From: Deinococcus sp.
Lineage (GTDB): Bacteria; Deinococcota; Deinococci; Deinococcales; Deinococcaceae
Direction of reading: 5' to 3'
NCBI GenBank assembly: GCA_030524065.1
Contig: JAUNHF010000104.1
Location: 1-6,529, forward strand
Length of the DNA: 6,529 bases
Under the pieces are notes generated by a model that saw only the letters and a list, made by a program, of their open reading frames with translations, was not told where the DNA came from and ran no database searches. The position numbers and the translations under genes were made by a program. Every line of letters starts with the position of its first letter. The first letter of the stretch is position 1. Below are positions 1-6,529 of the stretch, piece after piece.

Positions 1-44
1 AAGGATGACCAAAGGCCAGCGCCGGGCAAGAGGCCGGGGGCGGC

Positions 45-1207
<1,163 letters not shown>

Positions 1208-1211
<4 letters not shown>

Positions 1212-2251
1212 CTGAGTCTCCAGGCCAGCGCAGCGGCCAGCGCGATAAAGATCAGGTTGGGCAGCCAGGCCACCAGCGCCGGGGTCAGGGCACCCCCAGC
1301 CGCCAGCTGCGGTCCCAGCGTCCAGGGCACGTAATACACCACAATCACCAGCAGCACGGCGGCGAAGGCCCAGGCCCGGTTCGGCATCAGCAGGCCCAGC
1401 AGTCCCGCCGCCAGCGCAAAAATCATGGCGGTAAAGGAGTCAGCGGTGCGCCCAGCCAGGCGGTGTTCCAGCGTGCGCCGCTCGGCGCCCTGTAGGGCGG
1501 GGTCAGCCAGCTCGGCGCGAATCTGGGCGCTGCTCAGCTGGTCGGCTTCCGGGCGGGGCGGGGCCAGGGTGTCGGTCTGGGCAAAGGTGAGCGGCTCGGC
1601 ACTTGGCTGCGGCGCTTCGCCGGGGCGCGTGATCCAGGCCCCGGTCAGCGTCCAGGTCTGGTCAGCGGTGTTCCAGGTGCCGCTGTCGGCCGTAATCACC
1701 TCGTCGCCGCGCTGCACCATCACACCGCTCAGCAGGGCCTGCTGCGGCTCAGTACCACTGGCGACCCGCCCCGCGTAGAACAGCGTCTCCCCTTCCGAGT
1801 AGGCGTACATCTCCCGCGTAGGCGGCTCGGGGGTCATGCCGTAGATGTCGTACCAGGCGTCGTACCAACGGGCATTGGCCCAGGGCGCCACCCAGCCGGA
1901 GTTCCAGAAAGTCAGCGCGCCCACCAGCAAAAAGGGTAGTGCCAGCGGCCACACCAGCGACAGGGGCCGCACACCAGCGGCGTACATCGCCTTGATTTCG
2001 CTGTCGCCCTGCATCCGCCCGAACGACAGCAGCACCGCAAACGGCACCGCCAGCACCAGCGAGCGGTTGAGCAGCGTAGGCAGGTTGTAGAGCAGTGTGG
2101 ACAGCGCTTGCTGCGGCGTAGCGCCATAATCCATAAAGGCTCCGGCCGTCAGGCTAATCACGTCAGTCAACTGGAGCACCACAAACAGCAAAAAGCCCAT
2201 TACATACCACTTCAGCACGTCAAGCAGGATGTAACGGGTCAATCTGGGCAT
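1208..2251 (-). CDS. LptF/LptG (YjgP/YjgQ) family permease, first of a pair
   Basis: Predicted inner-membrane permease of the same family as its downstream neighbour; the two would be expected to form a heterodimeric LptF-LptG-like core. The protein has 347 residues from ATG 2251. Membrane segments lie at about 14-36, 62-78 and 98-118, and again at about 272-289, 294-313 and 324-344. Between them (about 120-270) is the polar region expected to form the jellyroll domain. The signature RMQGDSEIKAMYAAGV spans 79-94. The reading frame stays open upstream to a TTG at 2305, but I prefer ATG 2251: the family N-terminus begins there (MPRLTRYILL) and a -10-like TACACT sits 7 nt before it with no Shine-Dalgarno, which fits a leaderless mRNA. 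The gene lies 87 nt after obg and overlaps the next permease by 4 nt. Deinococcus is not known to make classical LPS, so the exported lipid is an open question. Confidence 0.88.
1218..1221 (-). promoter_or_regulatory. Shine-Dalgarno GGAG that supports start 1211
   Basis: GGAG on the minus strand lies 6 nt before ATG 1211, inside the 3' end of the preceding permease gene. Together with the ATGA stop/start overlap it argues for the longer form of the second permease. The alternative ATG at 1142 is preceded only by a run of six G at 1155-1150, a poorer match to anti-Shine-Dalgarno. Confidence 0.5.
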
Positions 2252-2258
2252 AGCTTTT

Positions 2259-2264
2259 AGTGTA
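2259..2264 (-). promoter_or_regulatory. Candidate leaderless -10 box before the first permease
   Basis: TACACT on the minus strand fits the TANNNT pattern and ends 7 nt before ATG 2251, so transcription would begin at or next to the start codon. No Shine-Dalgarno is visible before this ATG. I find no convincing -35 hexamer at 16-19 nt spacing. Leaderless genes with exactly this spacing are known to be frequent in Deinococcus. The promoter would let the permease pair be expressed apart from obg. Confidence 0.45.
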
Positions 2265-2338
2265 GGCGCAGCAGATGAGAAGGCGCTAGAGGCTGGCGGG
2301 GGCAAAGGGAGAACACGTCATGCCCCCACAGGCTGGCT

Positions 2339-3640
2339 TCAGTTCTCGTCCTCGTAATACTCAAAGCGGAAGGTGCCGATTTCCACCGTGTCGCCTTCGC
2401 GGGCACCGGCACGCTTCAGCGCGTTGTTCAGGCCCTGGCGCTTGAATAGGTTCGCCAGGTACTCGGCAGCGTCTTCGATGTGACGGGCAAAGCGCACCAG
2501 TTTGTCCTCGAAGCCGCCCCCATACACGGTCCAGATGCGTTCGTTCTCCTCGCCCTCGCCGGCATCTTCCTCGTGAAATTCGATTCGCAGCGGCTCTTCG
2601 CGCACGGTGTCTTCTTCCACTTCCAGCGCGTGGGTCTGTGCCCACAACTCGCGGCTGGGCAGCAGGTCAAAAATGGTGGCCCGCAGGTCGCCCAGGCCCT
2701 GGCCTTCCTTGGCACTGACCGGCAGCACCGCCATGCCGAATTCGGCGGCGAGGTCGTCTTCCACCATCAGGGCGATGTCCGCTTCGACCAGTTCCACTTT
2801 GTTCAGTGCGATCAGCGCCGGGGCGTCCAGCAGCTGCGGGTCGTAGGAGCGCAGCTCGGCCATCAGCTGGCGCAGTTCCTCCACTGGGTTGACGGTCACG
2901 TCCAGCACGAACACCAGCAAGCGGGTGCGGCTGATGTGGCGCAGGAATTCCAGGCCCAGGCCCTTGCCCTCACTGGCGCCCTCGATGATGCCGGGAATGT
3001 CGGCCAGCGTGAAGCGTTCGTCTCCGCCGCGCTGGTCCACCACGCCCAGGTTGGGGCTAAGGGTGGTAAACGGGTAGTCAGCGATGCCGGGCTTGGCGTT
3101 GCTCAGCGCCGCCAGCAGGCTGCTTTTGCCTGCGTTGGGGTAGCCCACCAGGCCCACGTCGGCAATCAGGCGCAGTTCCAGGCGCAGCCGGCGCTTCTGG
3201 CCGGGAATGCCCAGCTCGGCAAAGCGGGGAGCCTGCCGGGTCGAGCTGACAAAGGTCGAGTTGCCGCGCCCGCCCGCGCCGCCCCGCGCCACTACTTTTT
3301 CCTGGCCGGGTTCGGTCAGGTCGGCCACCACGCGGCCGCTGTCGCGGTCAAAGGCGGTGGTGCCTACCGGCACGTCAATAAAAAGGTCTTCGCCGTCGCG
3401 GCCCTGGCGCAGTCGGCCTTCGCCGTAGCGGCCATTTTCGGCCTTGAACTTGCGCTTGCCGACCATGCGCTCCAGCGACTCCACACCTTCGGTGGCGCGC
3501 AGAATGACGCTGCCGCCGCGTCCGCCGTGGCCGCCATCAGGGCCGCCCTTTTCCAGGTACTTCTCGCGGTGGAAACTCATGGCGCCGTCGCCACCGTTCC
3601 CTGCCGCCACTTCAATTTCCAGGGTGTCTCTAAAAGCCAT
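2339..3640 (-). CDS. obg: Obg/CgtA GTPase, ribosome assembly and stress
   Basis: Obg family GTPase of 433 residues, a cytoplasmic protein that binds the 50S subunit and acts in late large-subunit assembly and stress signalling. The glycine-rich N-terminal Obg fold occupies about 1-157 (for example [12 protein letters not shown] at 32-43). The G domain covers about 158-330: G1 GYPNAGKS (166-173), switch I DYPFTT (188-193), G3 DIPG (214-217), G4 NKVE (280-283) and G5 SAKEG (309-313). An OCT domain follows at about 345-430, after an acidic linker ([11 protein letters not shown], 357-367). The G4 motif has Glu where the Ras-like consensus NKxD has Asp. The start is ATG 3640, with GGGAG (3652-3648) 7 nt upstream. 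The gene follows rplU-rpmA, as in many bacteria, but an intrinsic terminator separates them, so it probably has its own promoter, which I could not place. The first permease lies 87 nt downstream. Confidence 0.98.
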   Translation of the reverse strand: MAFRDTLEIEVAAGNGGDGAMSFHREKYLEKGGPDGGHGGRGGSVILRATEGVESLERMVGKRKFKAENGRYGEGRLRQGRDGEDLFIDVPVGTTAFDRDSGRVVADLTEPGQEKVVARGGAGGRGNSTFVSSTRQAPRFAELGIPGQKRRLRLELRLIADVGLVGYPNAGKSSLLAALSNAKPGIADYPFTTLSPNLGVVDQRGGDERFTLADIPGIIEGASEGKGLGLEFLRHISRTRLLVFVLDVTVNPVEELRQLMAELRSYDPQLLDAPALIALNKVELVEADIALMVEDDLAAEFGMAVLPVSAKEGQGLGDLRATIFDLLPSRELWAQTHALEVEEDTVREEPLRIEFHEEDAGEGEENERIWTVYGGGFEDKLVRFARHIEDAAEYLANLFKRQGLNNALKRAGAREGDTVEIGTFRFEYYEDEN

Positions 3641-3673
3641 GCGGGCTCTCCCTTCGGGATGTGTGAGGAGGTC

Positions 3674-3729
3674 GCAAAGAGGGCAGAGGGCAAACCACCA
3701 CCAGCGGCTCTTTGCTCTTCTCTGCCCTC
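3674..3729 (-). other. Inverted repeats in the obg leader, alternative hairpins
   Basis: Two competing pairings can form in the RNA upstream of obg. In the first, GAGGGCAGAG and CTCTGCCCTC (3679-3688 and 3720-3729) give a perfect 10-bp stem that encloses a 5-bp GCAAA/TTTGC stem (3690-3694 with 3711-3715). In the second, GCAAAGAG and CTCTTTGC (3674-3681 and 3708-3715) give a perfect 8-bp stem. They share bases and exclude each other. The element ends about 21 nt before the obg Shine-Dalgarno. It could be a leader control structure or a copy of a small dispersed intergenic repeat. The pairings are seen directly; the role is inference. Confidence 0.5.
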
Positions 3730-3739
3730 CTCTGATATG

Positions 3740-3773
3740 AAAACACCCTACCCCAAACCGGGGGGCAGGGTGT
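3740..3773 (-). terminator. Intrinsic terminator after rplU-rpmA
   Basis: On the minus strand, ACACCCT (3773-3767) pairs with AGGGTGT (3749-3743). A G-U pair (3766/3750) and CCCC/GGGG (3765-3762 with 3754-3751) continue the stem to 12 bp around a 7-nt loop. TTT follows directly, giving a short T run with the last stem base. The hairpin begins 18 nt after the rpmA stop codon and lies before the obg leader, so it should end the ribosomal protein transcript. Confidence 0.8.
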
Positions 3774-3791
3774 CAAAGAATACGGCTGGGA

Positions 3792-4040
3792 TTACTCAAC
3801 GCTGATAAAGCGGCCCTTGCCACCACGGTCGTTGAACACGACCTGGCCGTCCACCAGGGCGAACAGGGTGTGGTCGCGGCCCATGCCCACGTTGGGGCCA
3901 GCCTTGAACTTGGTGCCGCGCTGGCGAACCAGGATGTTACCGGCCAGCACTTTCTCGCCGCCGAACTTCTTTACGCCCAAGTACTTGGGGTTGCTGTCGC
4001 GTCCGTTCTTGGACGAACCTACGCCTTTTTTGTGTGCCAT
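3792..4040 (-). CDS. rpmA: 50S ribosomal protein L27
   Basis: Ribosomal protein bL27, whose flexible N-terminus reaches the peptidyl transferase centre of the 50S subunit. The protein has 82 residues and begins [19 protein letters not shown], the family hallmark, with no cleavable N-terminal extension of the type found in Firmicutes. The conserved core [19 protein letters not shown] follows at about 34-52 and [12 protein letters not shown] at about 54-65. It stops at RFISVE, several residues short of the D. radiodurans protein as I remember it, which carries a C-terminal tail; this looks like natural variation rather than truncation. AAGGAG lies 8 nt before the ATG. The gene begins 25 nt after the rplU stop, so the two form one operon, and it is followed by an intrinsic terminator. 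Confidence 0.98.
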   Translation of the reverse strand: MAHKKGVGSSKNGRDSNPKYLGVKKFGGEKVLAGNILVRQRGTKFKAGPNVGMGRDHTLFALVDGQVVFNDRGGKGRFISVE

Positions 4041-4065
4041 TTGAGGGTCTCCTTAGAGGGAAAAA

Positions 4066-4368
4066 TCAGGCCTTGATGCCGGTGATGCGGATCGCGGTGT
4101 AGCTCTGGCGGTGGCCGGTGCGGCGGCGGTACTGGATACCGCTCTTGTACTTGCGCACGTAGATCTTTTCGCCGCGGCCGTGCTCCACCACTTCGGCGTT
4201 CACGGTGTACTTGCCGGCGTCTTCGCCGTAAGCGGTCTGCTCGCCGCCCACCAGTACGGGGGTAAAGTCCATGGTGTCACCGGCTTCGCCCTGCAGGCTC
4301 TCCACACGGATGACATCGCCTTCCTGCACGCGGTACTGCTTACCACCGCTCTTGATAATTGCAAACAT
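4066..4368 (-). CDS. rplU: 50S ribosomal protein L21
   Basis: Ribosomal protein bL21, a 23S rRNA-binding protein of the large subunit, with 100 residues, the usual length. Family features are the N-terminal [18 protein letters not shown] and the basic C-terminal RNA-binding stretch [21 protein letters not shown] (about 69-89). AGGAGG lies 7 nt before ATG 4368, a strong Shine-Dalgarno. It is the first gene of the rplU-rpmA unit. The nearest good promoter candidate is about 190 nt upstream, which leaves a long, hairpin-rich leader. The neighbouring gene upstream is divergent. Confidence 0.98.
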   Translation of the reverse strand: MFAIIKSGGKQYRVQEGDVIRVESLQGEAGDTMDFTPVLVGGEQTAYGEDAGKYTVNAEVVEHGRGEKIYVRKYKSGIQYRRRTGHRQSYTAIRITGIKA

Positions 4369-4406
4369 CTCTATTCCTCCTGCTGCGCTGCCGCTGTGTG
4401 CCCCGG

Positions 4407-4484
4407 GTCCGCTTATGAATTTCGGTCAGGGTGCCCCCTCCTTCTGACTCGGGCCTGCAAGCGGGTGCTTGGGCAGGCGCGGAC
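4407..4484 (-). other. Structured 5' leader of rplU, possible three-way junction
   Basis: In the minus-strand RNA, GUCCGC (4484-4479) can pair with GCGGAC (4412-4407) as a closing stem. Inside it are two hairpins. One pairs GCCUG plus CAAGC with GCUUG plus CAGGC (4478-4467 with 4462-4453): 10 bp, a 2-nt bulge and an ACCC tetraloop. The other pairs GUCAG with CUGAC (4448-4444 with 4429-4425) around a 14-nt loop. Ribosomal protein operons often carry leaders that bind their own product, so this is a candidate autoregulatory element for L21. I do not recognise it as a named leader family, and the fold has not been computed. Confidence 0.4.
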
Positions 4485-4516
4485 ACTGGGCAGGGCCATG
4501 TTGTATCGGGCGCAGG

Positions 4517-4545
4517 CGTATAGCCCCGCAGGTTAGGCGGGGCAA
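4517..4545 (-). promoter_or_regulatory. Candidate downstream promoter for rplU (P2)
   Basis: TTGCCC (4545-4540), a 17-nt spacer and TATACG (4522-4517) on the minus strand. The -10 lacks the usually conserved final T, so this is the weaker of the two candidates. A perfect inverted repeat, GCCCCGC and GCGGGGC around 7 nt (4523-4529 and 4537-4543), fills most of the spacer. It could act as an operator at P2 or as the first hairpin of a transcript from the upstream promoter. Confidence 0.3.
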
Positions 4546-4588
4546 CCGAAGGGGAATTTTATCATGGGGGCGCACTGCGGGGCAACCG
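4537..4588. repeat. 12-nt direct repeat at both candidate rplU -35 sites
   Basis: GCGGGGCAACCG occurs at 4537-4548 and again at 4577-4588, exactly 40 bp apart. On the minus strand it reads CGGTTGCCCCGC and contains the -35-like TTGCCC of both candidate promoters. It may be a promoter duplication or a pair of binding sites. Confidence 0.6.
4556..4585 (-). promoter_or_regulatory. Candidate upstream promoter for rplU-rpmA (P1)
   Basis: TTGCCC (4585-4580), an 18-nt spacer and TAAAAT (4561-4556) on the minus strand, which is 4 of 6 and 5 of 6 matches to the sigma-70 consensus. Transcription would begin near 4549, about 180 nt before rplU. The -35 lies within a 12-nt sequence that is repeated 40 bp downstream at P2. 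Confidence 0.5.
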
Positions 4589-4594
4589 CGCCGA

Positions 4595-4667
4595 ATTGGG
4601 CATGTCTGGAAGGGGCGCTGGGCACCGGGCATTGGGCACCGGAGCACTGGACTCTGAACATTGGGCA
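4595..4667. repeat. Short GGGCA repeats between rplU and the divergent gene
   Basis: ATTGGGCA occurs three times (4595-4602, 4631-4638, 4660-4667), and a 7-bp unit GGGCAYY is repeated three times in tandem (4620-4640: GGGCACC, GGGCATT, GGGCACC). The stretch lies upstream of the candidate rplU promoter and before the preferred start of the DUF1232 gene. A frame open from ATG 4564 crosses it, but the resulting sequence looks non-coding. Confidence 0.5.
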
Positions 4668-4705
4668 AGCAGGAAAGAGCGGGCGGAACTTTGGGGCGGC
4701 CACCC

Positions 4706-4728
4706 CCGTATCAGCAGGCGTGATACGG
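4706..4728. promoter_or_regulatory. 8-bp inverted repeat over the DUF1232 gene start
   Basis: CCGTATCA (4706-4713) and TGATACGG (4721-4728) form a perfect 8-bp inverted repeat with a 7-nt spacer. The preferred GTG start (4720-4722) runs into the right arm. It has the look of an operator for a dimeric regulator, but as RNA it would bury the start codon in a hairpin. Which of these applies, if either, is inference. Confidence 0.45.
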
Positions 4729-5088
4729 AACCTGCGGCTGGTCTGGCGCGACGCCCTGGCTCTCCTGTTTGCCCTGCGCGACCGGCGCACGGGGACGCAG
4801 GCCCGCGCCCTGGCGCTGGCTGCCCTGGCCTACGCGGCTTTGCCCCTGGACCTGTTGCCGGACTTGACCCCGCTGCTGGGCGCCGCCGACGACCTATTGA
4901 TCGTGCCCGCGCTGCTGGCACTGGCAACCCGGTCACTGCCGCCCGCCGTGCGGACCGAGGCCCTGGCCCGCAGCCGGGCGGTGCAGCGCCGCTTGCCCTG
5001 GCTGCTGCCGGCCGGACTGGTGCTGACCCTACTGGCGCTGGCCGGGGCCGCGTGGGGTCTGCTGCGACTGACCGGCCAGCACGGATGA
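4720..5088 (+). CDS. DUF1232/YkvA family small membrane protein
   Basis: Small membrane protein of the DUF1232 (YkvA-like) family; its biochemical function is not established. From GTG 4720 it has 122 residues, the family's usual size. The hallmark is the segment AYAALPLDLLPDLTPLLG followed by AADDLLIVPALLAL, matching the family pattern Y-x-x-x-P-x-D-L-x-P-D-x-x-P-x-x-G-x-x-D-D. A C-terminal hydrophobic helix (WLLPAGLVLTLLALAGAAWG) precedes a short polar tail. The frame is open back to ATG 4564, which has AAGGGG 9 nt upstream and would give 174 residues, but the extra 52 residues cross the GGGCA repeats and are unlike the family. I therefore prefer GTG 4720, although its Shine-Dalgarno is poor and a perfect inverted repeat covers it. 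The gene is divergent from rplU; no clear promoter was found. Confidence 0.75.
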   Translation: MIRNLRLVWRDALALLFALRDRRTGTQARALALAALAYAALPLDLLPDLTPLLGAADDLLIVPALLALATRSLPPAVRTEALARSRAVQRRLPWLLPAGLVLTLLALAGAAWGLLRLTGQHG

Positions 5089-5302
5089 GGCCAAATTCCC
5101 CCACCCTGCGGAGGAGGTCCAGCTTTTGGAGGATGCCCGGCAGCCTCGCTCCACTTAAGGTCAGCCCATGCGCTCCCACTCTCAGCCGGCGAAGGGCGGT
5201 ACCCTCAATGACACCGCCTTTCATTCAGCCTGCACCCCATCACCCTATGCCCCACCAACCCGCACCCCGCCGGCGCACAGCCCGCACCCCGACAGGAGTC
5301 TT
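5089..5302. other. Intergenic region with no supported gene
   Basis: This gap separates the DUF1232 gene from the next plus-strand gene. It is C-rich, with CCCGCACCCCG repeated at 5259-5269 and 5281-5291. GGAGGAGG at 5110-5117 stands 8 nt before a TTG that opens only a 10-codon frame (5126-5158). A -10-like TAAGGT (5156-5161) lies 6 nt before an ATG (5168) in frame with the downstream gene. I see no terminator hairpin and no convincing complete promoter. Confidence 0.5.
5294..5298 (+). promoter_or_regulatory. Shine-Dalgarno that supports start 5303
   Basis: AGGAG lies 4 nt before ATG 5303, a slightly short spacing. It supports this start over the in-frame ATG at 5168, whose 45 extra codons are Pro/His/Ser-rich and have more A/T at third positions than the gene body. 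Confidence 0.55.
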
Positions 5303-6529
5303 ATGAAACGCCGCTTGCCCAAAAAAGACAGCCCCGAAGTGCGCGAGATTATGGACGCCGCCGCCACCCTGCGCCGTGAACTGACCCAGGTGCGAGAAGA
5401 ACTGCGGCGCGGGCAGGACCGCGAACAGACCAGGCCGCCAGTCATCCACGAGACACCTGCCACCGTGCAGCCGATGACCGTAGGCGGTGAGCCTGCCCTT
5501 ACGCCGGCACTGGTCCCGCAGGAGCCTACGGCCACCAGCACCGTGGGCCTGCCCGTGGGTAAAGTTCGTCAGGGGCTGGAAGTGTACGCCCTGCACGAGC
5601 TGGACCAGTTCGAGGAGGCCATGCAGAGCCTGGCGGTGGACGTGCGGGCCGCCGAAGTGCAGCTGATCTGGCTGCCCGACCAGGCCGACCGCAAGGGACG
5701 CCAGGGTCTCCAGGTTTACCCGGTGGCGACCCTGGGCGGGCGCAGCTATACCCTGGGCCAGCATGGCGCCGCTCCGGCAGTGGTGGAGGTTCAGGGCCAG
5801 TCCCTGCGCCTGCTGCACGGGGGCGAGGCCGTGCAGGTCGGCCCCGCCGGGTGGGCCAAGCTAGACGAGTGGCGCAACTTCGGCGGCGAACCGCTGCGCT
5901 GGCTGGCGCGGCTGCGCGGCAACAGTTGGAGCTGGCTGCTGTGGGTGGCCGTCATGATTGCCGCTTTTAACATCTGGTGGGTGCTGGGTATAGCCTGGCT
6001 TTTCGGCGCCAGCTACCTGTTCGGAACAGACGGGGTTAGGCCCTACCGCCAGGGATACTTTGAGGACCACACGCCCCCCGACAGCACCAAGGAACTGCTG
6101 TGGCACCTGAGCACCCAGCGGGCGGCAGCAGCCAGCCTGTTGCCCGGCGTGCAGAGGAATCCGGAATACCTGCGGCCCTCGCCGGTCCCCGCCACCGTTT
6201 CTGGGGATCAGGCGGCCCCAGCCTCCGCAACGGCCCGGCACTCCAGTCTGTTGCCGCAGCGACCGTCAGAGCACCTGCCCGATGACCTGGCCGCTGGCCT
6301 GCGGATGGTCCGCGAGCGGGTGGCCGACCTGCCCGAAGAGGACGTGCTGACGGCTGATGGCTACCGCCTGCGCGGGCTGGCCGAGCGCTGCGAGGAAGCG
6401 GCGCGGCTGTACCTGCGCCTGCCCGCCGGCAGCGAAGCCGCTGACACTGCCGCCGCCGAGGTGCGGGCGATGCTGCAAGAAAGCCTGGAAGCCCTGGCCG
6501 GAGCCGGGTCACGCACTCAGCAACAGCAA
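5303..6529 (+). CDS. Unidentified protein with a central membrane segment, 3' end missing
   Basis: The reading frame is open for 409 codons from ATG 5303 to the end of the window without a stop, so the gene is truncated on the right. I do not recognise the family with confidence. In order it shows a charged, probably coiled-coil N-terminus (about 12-43), a Pro/Thr-rich linker (about 44-85), a soluble region (about 86-205), and a very hydrophobic, Trp-rich stretch (209-241) long enough for one long or two short membrane helices. A polar Ala/Pro/Ser linker follows (about 285-325), and then a charged helical domain from about 328 that ends in Gln residues at the edge. That last domain vaguely recalls XpaC-like proteins, which are often encoded next to TelA-type toxic-anion resistance genes, but this is a weak impression. 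Strong G/C at third positions and length support real coding. No signal peptide is seen. Confidence 0.8.
   Translation, partial: MKRRLPKKDSPEVREIMDAAATLRRELTQVREELRRGQDREQTRPPVIHETPATVQPMTVGGEPALTPALVPQEPTATSTVGLPVGKVRQGLEVYALHELDQFEEAMQSLAVDVRAAEVQLIWLPDQADRKGRQGLQVYPVATLGGRSYTLGQHGAAPAVVEVQGQSLRLLHGGEAVQVGPAGWAKLDEWRNFGGEPLRWLARLRGNSWSWLLWVAVMIAAFNIWWVLGIAWLFGASYLFGTDGVRPYRQGYFEDHTPPDSTKELLWHLSTQRAAAASLLPGVQRNPEYLRPSPVPATVSGDQAAPASATARHSSLLPQRPSEHLPDDLAAGLRMVRERVADLPEEDVLTADGYRLRGLAERCEEAARLYLRLPAGSEAADTAAAEVRAMLQESLEALAGAGSRTQQQQ

Noticed and set aside
1..44. Possible terminator or gene start at the left edge after the second permease
   Set aside because: Only a few short GC-rich complementarities are visible and no T run; the stretch is too short to support a feature.
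2252..2305. TTG 2305 as start of the first permease
   Set aside because: It adds 18 residues without family similarity; the ATG at 2251 fits the family N-terminus and the -10-like box placed for a leaderless transcript.
2298..2327. Inverted repeat GGGGGCA/TGCCCCC after the obg stop as a terminator
   Set aside because: The stem is 7 bp with a 16-nt loop and no T run follows on the minus strand, so it is not a convincing intrinsic terminator.
2480..3805. A 441-codon plus-strand frame opposite obg
   Set aside because: It is a shadow of obg, rich in His, Gln and Ala as expected from an antisense frame of a GC-rich gene, and its minus-strand counterpart is unmistakably Obg.
4564..4719. Upstream extension of the DUF1232 gene from ATG 4564, which has an AAGGGG at workable spacing
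   Set aside because: The extra 52 residues cross short GGGCA repeats, have no family similarity, and would place the start inside the region holding the candidate rplU promoter.
5085..5306. A 73-codon plus-strand frame that overlaps the stop of the DUF1232 gene and the start of the 5303 gene by ATGA at both ends
   Set aside because: About one third of its third positions are A/T, unlike the neighbouring genes; it is rich in Arg, Pro and AGG codons and looks like translated spacer. The double ATGA overlap is probably chance.
5240..5818. A 192-codon minus-strand frame opposite the unidentified gene at 5303
   Set aside because: Its His/Gln/Gly-rich translation is typical of an antisense shadow; the plus-strand frame is longer, uninterrupted and has a Shine-Dalgarno.

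Overview
The window looks like a chromosomal segment of a high-GC bacterium of the Deinococcus group. The evidence is the ribosomal proteins L21 and L27, whose sequences closely resemble those I recall from Deinococcus radiodurans, the strong G/C bias at third codon positions, and one gene with a -10 box placed only 7 nt before its ATG, a leaderless arrangement known to be common in Deinococcus. The assignment is from memory, not from a database search.

Layout. Most of the window is read on the minus strand. In the direction of transcription the order is rplU (L21), rpmA (L27), an intrinsic terminator, obg (ribosome-assembly GTPase), then two overlapping LptF/LptG (YjgP/YjgQ) family permease genes that end near position 45. 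Upstream of rplU lies a leader of roughly 180 nt with two candidate promoters sharing a 12-nt repeat, and several strong hairpins. On the plus strand, divergent from rplU, are a small DUF1232/YkvA-type membrane protein gene (about 4720-5088) and a large unidentified gene starting at 5303 that runs off the right edge.

How the parts fit. rplU and rpmA form the usual ribosomal protein pair, ended by a clear hairpin-plus-T terminator. obg therefore probably has its own promoter, and it has a leader that can fold into mutually exclusive hairpins. The two permeases overlap by 4 nt (ATGA) and are probably co-translated; a leaderless-type promoter lies directly before the first. Pairs of this family normally form the LptF-LptG membrane core of a lipopolysaccharide exporter, which is notable because Deinococcus has an outer membrane but is not known to make classical LPS.

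I saw no mobile element, CRISPR array, tRNA or rRNA. There is no obvious new defence or mobile system. The least explained items are the structured leaders before rplU and obg, the inverted repeat over the DUF1232 start codon, the Glu in the Obg G4 motif, and the unidentified gene at the right end.
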